Assembly: GCA_036489765.1 (NCBI GenBank)
Contig: DASXFE010000087.1
Span: forward strand, 1-64,000
DNA length: 64,000 nucleotides
From: DATARH01 sp036489765
GTDB lineage: Bacteria; Pseudomonadota; Alphaproteobacteria; ATCC43930; CGMCC-115725
Reading direction: 5' to 3'
Made by a program: the position numbers and the translations under genes. Position 1 is the first letter of the stretch, and the number at the start of each line of letters is the position of its first letter. The notes under the pieces are model-generated. The model did not search any database, was not told where the DNA came from, and was given only the letters and a program-made list of their open reading frames with translations. Shown here piece after piece: positions 42,055-49,544 of the stretch.

Positions 42055-43173
42055 TCAGCCGGCGTCGGCGCTCGCCACGGGGCCGGCTCCGGCGAGAGCG
42101 TGGTGGTCGAAGGCGATGCTTTTGATGACGGCGTAGACCGGCCGGCCGGGGGTGAGGCGGAGGCTTTCGACCGAGCGGCGGGTGAGACGGGCGATCAAGG
42201 GCTCGCCGGCGCAATCGAGGCGGATCTCGACGATCGGGCCGTCTGCCTGACCGATCTCGGCGACGATGCCTGGGAGGACGTTGAGGGCGCTGAGACCTTC
42301 GGGCGGGGCGAGGGCGATCATCACGTCGCGGGCGCGGATGCGCACCCGGAGTTGGGTGCCGAGCGGGATGTCGAGGCGCGGCACCCGGAGTTCGCCGGCC
42401 GCCGCTCGCAACAGGCTGAGGCCGAAGGTGACGTCTACGCCGGTGACGCGGGTGTTGAGGATCGCGCCGGCCTCGACCCGCCCGGTCAGCGGAAAGAGGT
42501 CGAGGCGCCCCATGATCTCGGCCGGGCTGCCGGTCGCGGCGACGCGGCCGTCGGACAGCACGACGAGCGTCGTCGCCAGGCGGGCGACCTCCGGGATCGA
42601 GTGGCTGACATAGACGATCGGCGTGCGGATCTCGTCGCGCAGCCGCTCGATATAGGGGAGGATTTCTGCCTTGCGCCCCTCGTCGAGCGAGGCGAGGGGT
42701 TCGTCCATCACCAGGACGCGCGGCCGTGCCAGCAGCGCCCGGCCGATCGCGACGCGCTGCTTCTCGCCGCCCGACAGGTTCTCCGGCCGCCGCGCCAGCA
42801 GATCGCCGATGCCGAGGAGTGCGACGATCTGGTCGAACTCGCCGGTGTCCTTCGGGCCTTTGGCAAAGCGGGCACCGTAGAGCAGATTGCGCCGCACGTT
42901 CAGATGCGGGAACAGCCGTCCTTCCTGGAACACATAGCCGATGCGGCGGCGATGCGGGGGGACGAACCGGCGGGTCGCGGTGTCGGTGAGGACGTCGCCG
43001 TCGACCTCGATGCGGCCCCGATCCGGGCGGATGAGGCCGGCGATCACGTTGATCAGCGAGGTCTTGCCGGCGCCGGAGCGGCCGAAGAGGGCGGTGAGGC
43101 CGGCACCGGCGGCGAAATCGACGGCGAGGTGAAAACCGCCGAGCCGGTGGTCGATCGCGACCCGGAGCGTCAC
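42055..43173 (-). CDS. modC: Molybdate ABC transporter ATP-binding protein
   Basis: A 372-residue ATPase. Walker A is FGRSGAGKTSL, the signature is NLSGGEKQRVAIGRAL, Walker B is VLVMDEPLASLD, and the switch is VSHSIPE. The C-terminal quarter holds a TOBE/MOP oxyanion-binding domain (SALNVLPGIVAEIGQADGPI). The start is the GTG at 43173, whose TGA overlap with modB (GTGA) implies coupling. The gene ends 22 bases from the convergent tupA gene, and ModC may also drive TupB because tupC is missing. Confidence 0.94.
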   Translation of the reverse strand: MTLRVAIDHRLGGFHLAVDFAAGAGLTALFGRSGAGKTSLINVIAGLIRPDRGRIEVDGDVLTDTATRRFVPPHRRRIGYVFQEGRLFPHLNVRRNLLYGARFAKGPKDTGEFDQIVALLGIGDLLARRPENLSGGEKQRVAIGRALLARPRVLVMDEPLASLDEGRKAEILPYIERLRDEIRTPIVYVSHSIPEVARLATTLVVLSDGRVAATGSPAEIMGRLDLFPLTGRVEAGAILNTRVTGVDVTFGLSLLRAAAGELRVPRLDIPLGTQLRVRIRARDVMIALAPPEGLSALNVLPGIVAEIGQADGPIVEIRLDCAGEPLIARLTRRSVESLRLTPGRPVYAVIKSIAFDHHALAGAGPVASADAG

Positions 43174-43871
43174 GTCGCGGTTCCCCGCATGGCGCGGCGG
43201 GCGAGCGCCTCGGAGATGAAGAGCGCGACTGTGGAGATGACCACGGCGACGATCGTCAGCCGCAACGCGCCCAGGTCGCCGCCCGGCACCTGCGTGAAGA
43301 CGTAGATCGCGGTGGGGAGCGTCTGCGTCTCGCCGGGAATGTTCGAGACGAACGTGATCGTCGCGCCGAACTCGCCGAGCGAGCGGGCGAACGAGAGGAT
43401 CATCCCGGCGACGATGCCCGGCAGGATCAGCGGCAGGGTCACGGTCAGGAACACGAATAGCCCGCTGGCGCCGAGCGTCGCGGCGGCGTCTTCGAGGCGG
43501 CGATCGACGGCGTCGAGCGACAGGCGGATCGCCCGCACCATCAGCGGAAAGCCCATCACCGCGCTGGCGAGCGCCGCGCCCGTCCAGCGGAACGCAAAGA
43601 CGAGCCCGAAGACGTCCTCGAAAAACCGGCCGAGCGGCCCGCGCCGGCCGAACAACAGCAGCAGCACGTATCCGGTCACCACCGGCGGCAATACCAGCGG
43701 CAGATGCACGATCGCGTTGAGCAGCGACCTGCCCCAGAACCGGCCGCGCGCGAGCAGCATCGCGGCGGCGATGCCGAACGGCAGGCTGCACGCCATCGCC
43801 CAGGCCGCGACCCACAGCGACAGGCGGATCGCGGTCAGTTCATCGGGCGAAAAATCCGTCAGCCAGCTCAA
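43170..43871 (-). CDS. modB: Molybdate ABC transporter permease
   Basis: A 233-residue permease with five to six membrane helices. Characteristic sequence includes LPLVLPPVVTGYVLLLLFGR, EDAAATLGASGLFVFLTVTL (the EAA loop contacting ModC) and FARSLGEFGATITFVSNIPG. It starts six bases after modA and overlaps modC by four bases. The set modABC is complete. Confidence 0.95.
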   Translation of the reverse strand: MSWLTDFSPDELTAIRLSLWVAAWAMACSLPFGIAAAMLLARGRFWGRSLLNAIVHLPLVLPPVVTGYVLLLLFGRRGPLGRFFEDVFGLVFAFRWTGAALASAVMGFPLMVRAIRLSLDAVDRRLEDAAATLGASGLFVFLTVTLPLILPGIVAGMILSFARSLGEFGATITFVSNIPGETQTLPTAIYVFTQVPGGDLGALRLTIVAVVISTVALFISEALARRAMRGTAT

Positions 43872-43877
43872 CGGACC

Positions 43878-44663
43878 TCAAGGTGCTTGGTTGAGAAAGT
43901 CGAACCCGGCCTTCTCGAACACCGCCTTGGCCGCGGGGGTCCGCAGATAGGTGACGAATGCCTTGGCATCGGGGTTCTTGGAGCTCGTGGTCAAGGCCAT
44001 CGGGTAGATGATCGGCGGTACGCTATCGGCCGGGAATGTTGCGACGATCTTGACGTTAGGTTCAACCGCCGCGTCGGTCTTGTAGACGATCCCGAACGGC
44101 GCCTCGCCGCGGGCGACGAGCGTCAGGGCCGCACGCACGTTCTCCGCCGCCGCGATCCGCCCCGACACGCTGTCCCAGACGCCGAGCCTGGTCAGCGCCT
44201 CCTTGCCGTAGATGCCGGCCGGCACCGACGCCGGGTCGGCCATCGCGAGCTTGCCGCTGGCGCCGAGCGCCTGGGCGAGCGGGAATCCACGAGCGATCGT
44301 CACGCTGGCCGTGCTGTCCTTCGGCGCGATCAGCACCAAGACGTTGCCGAGCAGGTTGACCCGGCTGGATTTGTCGATCAGGTGCTTGTCGTCGAGATAG
44401 TCCATCCATTTGAGGTCGGCCGAGATGAAGACGTCGGCCGGGGCGGCGTTCTCGATCTGCTTCGCCAGCGTCGAGCTCGCCGCGTAGGAGATATCGGCAT
44501 GCTTGCCGCTCGCCTTTGCGTTGTCGGCGTTGATCTGGTCGAGCACGTTCTTGAGGCTCGCGGCGGCAAAGACCACCACATCGCCCGGCGCCGCGAATGC
44601 CGCCGATGGGGCCAAGCCGAGCGCGACGACCACACACCCCAGCGCCAAGACGATCCGTCGCAT
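43878..44663 (-). CDS. modA: Molybdate-binding periplasmic protein
   Basis: A 261-residue binding protein with signal peptide (MRRIVLALGCVVVALGLAPS, cleavage near AFA-AP). The conserved VVFAAASLKNVLDQI contains the first molybdate-contacting Ser, ISYAASSTLAKQIENAAPAD the second, and ADPASVPAGIYGKEAL the conserved region near the hinge. A GGAGGACCGC site sets the ATG at 44663, just behind the Mo-box-like palindrome. First gene of modABC. Confidence 0.95.
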   Translation of the reverse strand: MRRIVLALGCVVVALGLAPSAAFAAPGDVVVFAAASLKNVLDQINADNAKASGKHADISYAASSTLAKQIENAAPADVFISADLKWMDYLDDKHLIDKSSRVNLLGNVLVLIAPKDSTASVTIARGFPLAQALGASGKLAMADPASVPAGIYGKEALTRLGVWDSVSGRIAAAENVRAALTLVARGEAPFGIVYKTDAAVEPNVKIVATFPADSVPPIIYPMALTTSSKNPDAKAFVTYLRTPAAKAVFEKAGFDFLNQAP

Positions 44664-44677
44664 GCGGTCCTCCGGTC

Positions 44678-44702
44678 CGTTATATTGTTTTATATACATC
44701 GG
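44678..44702. promoter_or_regulatory. Mo-box-like operator at the modABC promoter
   Basis: CGTTATATTGTTTTATATAC followed by ATCGG forms an imperfect palindrome (CGTTATAT... ATATACATCG). It closely resembles the CGTTATATTG half of the known E. coli modA operator. It lies 15-39 bases upstream of the modA start, where a repressor would block the promoter. The one-domain ModE-like protein at 40041 is the probable ligand. Site assignment is by resemblance only. Confidence 0.7.
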
Positions 44703-44775
44703 TGAATACGCGATTGCCTAGTGCCGGGACGCCGCATCCCTTTATCCTTGTTCCGGCAACATTGGAGGGGCGGGG

Positions 44776-44886
44776 ATGAGCGAGGCGGTGCGCTGGCTTC
44801 TGTCGGCCCAGGCCAAGTACATAACGGGGCAGACGCTGGTCGTCGACGCCGGCGCCAGCCTCGTCGGTCCCGCCCGCGTGCCGTGA
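44776..44886 (+). pseudogene. C-terminal remnant of a short-chain dehydrogenase
   Basis: A 36-codon frame starting MSEAVRWLLSAQAKYITGQT and ending in VVDAGASLVGPARVP. This is the standard SDR C-terminal motif (helix, then Y-I-T-G-Q-T-L-V-V-D-G-G), without the Rossmann and catalytic parts. It ends 17 bases before an intact SDR gene whose own tail is different (FVTGAAIPVDGGYASEF). So it is the tail of a second, lost SDR. An in-frame ATG with GGGG upstream exists but translation is unlikely to matter. Confidence 0.75.
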
Positions 44887-44903
44887 ACCCAAGGGAGACT
44901 GCG

Positions 44904-45674
44904 ATGAATCTATTCGACCTCAGCGGCCGGGTGGCGATCGTCACCGGCGGCAATGGCGGGATCGGGCTCGGCATGGCGCGCGGGCTCGCCGGCGCCGGGG
45001 CGACGGTCGTCGTCGCCGCGCGCAACCGTGAGAAGTCGCTGGAGGCGGTCGCCGAGCTCGGCATGATCTCCGGACCGGACGGGGCGGCGTTCGTCGCGCT
45101 CGATGTCGGCGACCCGGCCTCGTGCCGCGGCGTCGTCGACGAGGTCGCCGGGCGCTTCGGCCGGCTCGACATCCTCATCAACAACGCCGGCATGTCGATC
45201 CGGAAGCCGCCCGAGACCTACACGGTGGAGGAGTGGGTGCAGGTGCTCAACGTCAACCTGACCGGCGCCTTCGTGCTGTGCCAAGCGGCCCATGCGCCGA
45301 TGAAAAGGCAAGGCGGCGGCAAGATCATCAATATCGGGTCGATGATGTCGATCTTTGGCGGCGCCTATGCCGCGCCCTATTCGTCGTCCAAGGGCGGGAT
45401 CGTGCAGATGACCAAATCGCTCGGCACCGCCTGGGCCAAGGACAACATCCAGGTCAATGCGGTTTTGCCTGGCTGGATCGACACCGAATTGACCCAGAAT
45501 GCCCGCGATCAGGTGCAGGGGCTCAACGAGCGCGTCCTCGCCCGCACCCCGGCCGGCCGCTGGGGCGTCCCCAACGACCTGTCGGGGGTCGCGGTGTTCC
45601 TCGCCGCCGCAGCGTCAGACTTCGTCACCGGTGCGGCCATCCCCGTAGACGGCGGATACGCATCCGAATTCTAG
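44904..45674 (+). CDS. Short-chain dehydrogenase/reductase, KduD/glucose dehydrogenase-like
   Basis: A 256-residue NAD(P)-dependent oxidoreductase. The cofactor motif is VTGGNGGIGLGMA, the structural NNAG is at about residue 91, and the catalytic set is Ser (INIGSMMSIFGG), Tyr and Lys (YAAPYSSSKGG, with the Tyr four before Lys). The C-terminus is VPVDGGYASEF-like. It resembles 2-deoxy-D-gluconate 3-dehydrogenases, but the substrate is unproved. AAGGGAGA precedes the ATG. An SDR tail remnant lies directly upstream. Confidence 0.88.
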   Translation: MNLFDLSGRVAIVTGGNGGIGLGMARGLAGAGATVVVAARNREKSLEAVAELGMISGPDGAAFVALDVGDPASCRGVVDEVAGRFGRLDILINNAGMSIRKPPETYTVEEWVQVLNVNLTGAFVLCQAAHAPMKRQGGGKIINIGSMMSIFGGAYAAPYSSSKGGIVQMTKSLGTAWAKDNIQVNAVLPGWIDTELTQNARDQVQGLNERVLARTPAGRWGVPNDLSGVAVFLAAAASDFVTGAAIPVDGGYASEF

Positions 45675-45675
45675 G

Positions 45676-45963
45676 CTAGGGGAGCTGCGCGACGCGCACC
45701 GGGGCCCGGCTGTGCTTGCTCCAGGTGCCCGTGTTGTCGCCGACCGCGACGCGCATCCGCGAATAGCAATCCTCGCGCTCGCTCGCCAGATAGCGGATGA
45801 ACGAGCCGCTTTGCTGCTGGCAAAGCTGCAGCGCCTCGCGCTTGTGCGCGTCGGTCGGATAGCTGCTCTGATAGATCGCGGCCAGTTCATGCGGGAAACT
45901 CGCCGCCGTCGCCAGCAACACCGCTGCCCCGCACAGGCCGATCTTCTTCACCAGCGTCATCAT
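45676..45963 (-). CDS. Small secreted protein of unknown function
   Basis: A 95-residue protein with a signal peptide (MMTLVKKIGLCGAAVLLATA) and a mature part with two cysteines (ALQLCQQQSG and REDCYSRMR) likely to form a disulfide. No domain recognised. It ends two bases from the convergent SDR stop. Confidence 0.65.
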   Translation of the reverse strand: MMTLVKKIGLCGAAVLLATAASFPHELAAIYQSSYPTDAHKREALQLCQQQSGSFIRYLASEREDCYSRMRVAVGDNTGTWSKHSRAPVRVAQLP

Positions 45964-46095
45964 CGCCTCCAGACATCACCGCCGGCACCGTGCCGGCACG
46001 CGACATTCCTCAAGAGGCGTGCCAGGGAGGCTGGATTGGATAAGTGTAGGGCCTGTGCGTAGGAGTATAGTTAAACGAATATTTCTGGTGTTCCT

Positions 46096-46131
46096 GTCTT
46101 GCAATTTGCAATGTGGTTTGCAACGCAAGAC
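46096..46131. promoter_or_regulatory. A/T-rich nested palindrome in intergenic region
   Basis: GTCTTGC at the left end and GCAAGAC at the right end frame an inner pair of TTGCAA-type repeats (ATTTGCAA and TTTGCAA). This lies in a 240-base non-coding and unusually A/T-rich stretch between the small secreted-protein gene and the MetE-like gene. It could be an operator or a hairpin, with no known match. Confidence 0.4.
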
Positions 46132-46206
46132 GAATATATAAGGTATTTAATTTAGGTCGAGGAGACCATTTGGGGGGAATCGCCCGCGCGTCCGCGCCAG
46201 TGCCGC

Positions 46207-47343
46207 CTATTTCCAAAACTCCCGCGTCGCCAGCCGGCACCCCTCGGCCATCGCGGCGAATTTGGCCCAGACGACCTGCGGGTCGACGGCGGCCTGGCCG
46301 ACCCAGGTGCCGTAGCCGCAGTCGCTGCCGGCGATGACGTTTTCGCGGCCGACGAGCCTCGCGTAGCGGCCGATGCGCTGGGCGATCAACTCGGGATGCT
46401 CGATGAAGTTGGTCTTCGACTCGAGGACCCCGGGGATGAGGATCTTGCCCTCAGGCAGTTTCACGGTTTCGAAGACGGCCCATTCGTGGGCGTGGCGCGG
46501 GTTGGCGGCCTCGAAGGACAGGCCGGCGGGCTTCGCGGTGAAGATCACGTCGATGATGTCGCGCAGCGGCACGTCGCAATGGTGCGGGCCCTCGTAGTTG
46601 CCCCAGCAGAGATGGAGCCGGGCGCGGTCGGCCGGGATGTTGCGGAGGGCGTGGTTGAGCGCCTCGATGTGAAGCGCGGCGGCCTTGCGGAATTCCTCGG
46701 TCGTGAGCCCCGCGTACTGGATGTGCCGGCCCATCGCGAGATCCGGGCAGTCGATCTGCAGGATGTGGCCGGCGTTGACCACGGTTTCGTATTCGGGGCG
46801 CATCGCCTCGGCGATGTCGGCGAGATAGGCCTCGCGGGTCGGGTAGTAGCCATTGTGGAAGAACAGCGAGATGAGGCCCGGCGAGGCGGCGCTCAGAAAC
46901 CCTTCGCCGCCGGTGAGCGCGGCCGACAGGTTGTCGGCGTCTTCCTGCGCCGCCTTGGTGTCGCGGGCGCGGACGGGGCCGGTGCAGCCGGGGGTCTTGC
47001 GGCGGGCGCGGCCCGGGTCGCCGAAGACGCGGCGGGCGAGGGCGGGGAACTCGACAAGGTCCTGGTAGGTGAGGGGATGGCTCTCGCCGCCAAACCCGTC
47101 GAGCCGGTCCTTGATGTAGGTGGCGTAGCTCGGCTTCGAGAGCTCGCCGTCGTTGACGATGTCGATCCCGGCGCCCTGCTGGAGCGCCACCACCTCGGCG
47201 ACCGCCTCGCGGATACGCGCGGCGAGTGCTCCCGGGTCCACGGGCACGCCCTCCTCTTTCGCGAACATCGTCCGCACCAGGTCGTCGGGGCGCGGCAGGC
47301 TCCCGGTGTGGGTGGTAAGAAAGCGCTCGGTGCTGCGCTGCAT
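46207..47343 (-). CDS. Cobalamin-independent methionine synthase II family protein
   Basis: A 378-residue (beta/alpha)8 protein related to the C-terminal catalytic domain of MetE. Seen are the start THTGSLPRP, then GAGIDIVNDGELSKPSYATY, LQIDCPDLAMGRHIQYAGLT, HLCWGNYEGPHHCDVPLRDI and IAGSDCGYGTWVG. The His/Cys zinc-site elements (HLCWGNYEG and the final SDCG) are kept. The N-terminal folate-binding half of true MetE is missing, so these short enzymes probably use other methyl or thiol substrates. Substrate unknown. Confidence 0.88.
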   Translation of the reverse strand: MQRSTERFLTTHTGSLPRPDDLVRTMFAKEEGVPVDPGALAARIREAVAEVVALQQGAGIDIVNDGELSKPSYATYIKDRLDGFGGESHPLTYQDLVEFPALARRVFGDPGRARRKTPGCTGPVRARDTKAAQEDADNLSAALTGGEGFLSAASPGLISLFFHNGYYPTREAYLADIAEAMRPEYETVVNAGHILQIDCPDLAMGRHIQYAGLTTEEFRKAAALHIEALNHALRNIPADRARLHLCWGNYEGPHHCDVPLRDIIDVIFTAKPAGLSFEAANPRHAHEWAVFETVKLPEGKILIPGVLESKTNFIEHPELIAQRIGRYARLVGRENVIAGSDCGYGTWVGQAAVDPQVVWAKFAAMAEGCRLATREFWK

Positions 47344-47403
47344 GTTCGCCTCCCTCGACCTCGTAGGATGGGCTGAACTTCGCGAAGTTCATCAAGGATT
47401 TTA

Positions 47404-47567
47404 ACCATAGAGGCACCGAGGCACAGAGGGGCGCGAGGCGCTTCAAAAAAAGTCATTCACAAAGAGGCAGTGAGACAGTGAGTTTGCTGCCCACCCCTCA
47501 CCGTCCCACCGCTTCATTGTGAATCTTGGGCGCTCCGCGCCCCTCTGTGTCTCTGCGCCTCGGTGGT
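47404..47567. repeat. Large intergenic inverted repeat, ACCATAGAGGCACCGAGGC type
   Basis: ACCATAGAGGCACCGAGGCA and the following CAGAGGGGCGCG on the left are inverted on the right as CGCGCCCCTCTGTGTCTCTG then CGCCTCGGTGGT. A second nested pair is CATTCACAAAGAGGCAGTGA against CACCGCTTCATTGTGAAT. The whole could fold into one long hairpin. It fills most of the 328-base gene-free gap at 47344-47671, which otherwise holds only a short GGATGGGCTGAACTTCG palindrome near 47365 and the promoter of the next gene. Confidence 0.8.
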
Positions 47568-47671
47568 GAAACGGATATCAGATGGGCTTCGCGTGGCTGG
47601 GCCGATCCTGTGGGTTGCGGGTGGGGCGGCTTATCGCCTATCGGTAAGGCATGCTGGAAAGGATGCCGTGA

Positions 47672-49354
47672 ATGACCCAGACCGTTGCCCGCCTGCTTGC
47701 CGAAAGCCTCGAGGCGCATGATGTCGACCAGATCTTTTGCGTGCCGGGGGAGAGCTATATCGGGCTGACGAGCGCGCTGATCGAACGCAACTCGATGCGG
47801 CTCGTCGTGTGCCGGCATGAGGGCGGGGCCGGGTACATGGCGGTCGCGGACGGGCGGCTCAGGAGCCGGGCCGGGGTTGCGATGGTGTCGCGCGGGCCGG
47901 GGCTGTCGAACGCGATGGTGTCGCTGCACTCGGCCTATCACGACGCGACGCCGATGGTCCTCCTGGTCGGCCAGGTCGAGCGCAAGGATTTCGGGCGCCT
48001 GGCCTTGCAGGAGCAGAACTATTCGAAGCTCCTCTCCGACGTCACCAAGCAGGTGATCGAGGTCAACGAGCCCGAGCAGGCGTCGGAGGCGATCGCGCGC
48101 GCTTTCCACATCGCCGAAAGCGGCACGCAGGGTCCGGTCGCGGTGATCCTGCCCGAAGACATCTTCGACGAGACGACCGACGCCGAATTGAACCAGGCGC
48201 GCGGCCGCATCGTCGCCGGGCCGCGGCAGACCGATCTCGACCGGCTTGCCGAGATGCTGGCCAAGGCCGAGCGGCCGCTGATCCTCGTCGGCGGCGCGAT
48301 GATGGCGGACGCGGTCGCCGACAATGCCGCCTTCGCCGATCTCAACCGCCTCGCCGAGGAATGGGTCTTGCCGATCAGCCCGACCCATCGCCGGCCGCAG
48401 CTCTTCGACGCCAACCACCCGAATTACGGCGGCTACATGGGGATTCGGGTGCCGCCTCCGCTGATCTCCGAGATGAAGAAGGCCGACCTGATGGTGGCGC
48501 TCGGCGAGCGGCTCACCGACTCGGTCAGCCAGTCCTACACCTTCCCGGCTGCGCCGCAGCCGCAGCTTCCGCTCGTTCATGTCTGGCCCGATCCGAACGA
48601 GGTCGGGCGTGTGTGGCGTCCCGATCTCGGCATTCCGGCTGGCCCGCATGAGGTTGTGAAGGCGCTGCTCCAGCGCGGCGCACCGAAGGACGCGGCGAAG
48701 CGCCAGGGCTGGGTGTCGGGCCTCAACGCGATCCACCGCAAGCTCCTCGCGAAGGAGTGGGATGCGACGAGCGACGGGATCAATTTCGCCGCGATCGTCT
48801 GCGAAATCGACAAGCATCTCGCGCCGGATGCGACCGTCACCAGTGATGCTGGCAATTTCGGCAGCTTCCTCCACCGCTATATCGGGTTCAAACAGGGGCA
48901 GGTGTTCCTGTCGTCGGTCGTCGGCGCGATGGGGTCGGGGGTGCCGATGGCGGTCGCGGCGTCATTGCGGCGGCCGGGGACGCAGGTCGTCGCCTTTGTC
49001 GGCGACGGCGGCGCGATGATGGCCGGCAACGAGATCGCGACGGCGATGCAATACGGCGCGACGCCGATCCTCGTCATCTCCGACAACTCGATGTACGGCA
49101 CGATCGGGATGCATTCCTACATGCGCTATCCCGAGCGGCCGTTCATGGAGGGGACGCGCCTCACCAATCCGGATTTTGCCGCCTGGGCCCGCTCGTTCGG
49201 CGCCGAGGGGATCACGATCCGCGACGAGGGCGAAATCGGCCCGGGCATCGCCCGCGCCTTCGCCGTGAAAACCAAGCCCGTGGTGGTGCATTGCCTGACG
49301 AGCGCGATCCAGATGAGCGCCTGGCGGCGGTATCAGGGGGAGACGCTGCCGTAG
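47672..49354 (+). CDS. Thiamine pyrophosphate-dependent enzyme, acetolactate synthase-like
   Basis: A 560-residue TPP enzyme with the three domains of the ALS/benzoylformate decarboxylase superfamily. The N-terminal Pyr domain begins QTVARLLAESLEAHDVDQIF, has the catalytic Glu in VVCRHEGGAGYMA and continues GVAMVSRGPGLSNAM. A central Rossmann-like domain follows, then a C-terminal PP domain with the GDGG-N motif (FVGDGGAMMAGNEIATAM and onward SDNSMYG). It lacks a paired small regulatory subunit gene, so it is probably a catabolic or unassigned decarboxylase/ligase rather than the biosynthetic enzyme. GGAAAGGA precedes the ATG. Confidence 0.9.
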   Translation: MTQTVARLLAESLEAHDVDQIFCVPGESYIGLTSALIERNSMRLVVCRHEGGAGYMAVADGRLRSRAGVAMVSRGPGLSNAMVSLHSAYHDATPMVLLVGQVERKDFGRLALQEQNYSKLLSDVTKQVIEVNEPEQASEAIARAFHIAESGTQGPVAVILPEDIFDETTDAELNQARGRIVAGPRQTDLDRLAEMLAKAERPLILVGGAMMADAVADNAAFADLNRLAEEWVLPISPTHRRPQLFDANHPNYGGYMGIRVPPPLISEMKKADLMVALGERLTDSVSQSYTFPAAPQPQLPLVHVWPDPNEVGRVWRPDLGIPAGPHEVVKALLQRGAPKDAAKRQGWVSGLNAIHRKLLAKEWDATSDGINFAAIVCEIDKHLAPDATVTSDAGNFGSFLHRYIGFKQGQVFLSSVVGAMGSGVPMAVAASLRRPGTQVVAFVGDGGAMMAGNEIATAMQYGATPILVISDNSMYGTIGMHSYMRYPERPFMEGTRLTNPDFAAWARSFGAEGITIRDEGEIGPGIARAFAVKTKPVVVHCLTSAIQMSAWRRYQGETLP

Positions 49355-49368
49355 GAGCTGCTTTCGGA

Positions 49369-49397
49369 GGATGGGCTTCGCTGCGCTCAACCCATCC
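49369..49397. repeat. Short dispersed palindrome GGATGGGCTTCG...CAACCCATCC
   Basis: GGATGGG and CCCATCC bracket CTTCGCTGCGCTCAA, a small stem-loop after the TPP-enzyme stop. A related GGATGGGCTGAACTTCG sequence occurs near 47367. It may function as a terminator. Confidence 0.55.
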
Positions 49398-49544
49398 CAC
49401 GACGCCCGCGCATCACGGGTGCACCTCGTCCGAAAACATGCCACCCTGGCATTCCGACGCGGTGAGCGCAGCATCGTCGGCATAGGTAAGCACGAGAACG
49501 GCGTGAACGTGGACGCCTGACCTCTTAAGCGTGAGGAGGGTTCC

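Noticed and set aside
42055..43815. A single 586-codon ModB-ModC fusion on the minus strand
   Set aside because: The open frame continues upstream of modC through modB in a different frame. The real modC starts at the GTG overlapping the modB stop.
49413..49520. Minus-strand stretch reading VHAVLVLTYADDAALTASEC, at the end of a long frame antisense to the AsmA-family gene
   Set aside because: The composition looks protein-like, but there is no start, ribosome site or recognisable domain outside the antisense part.
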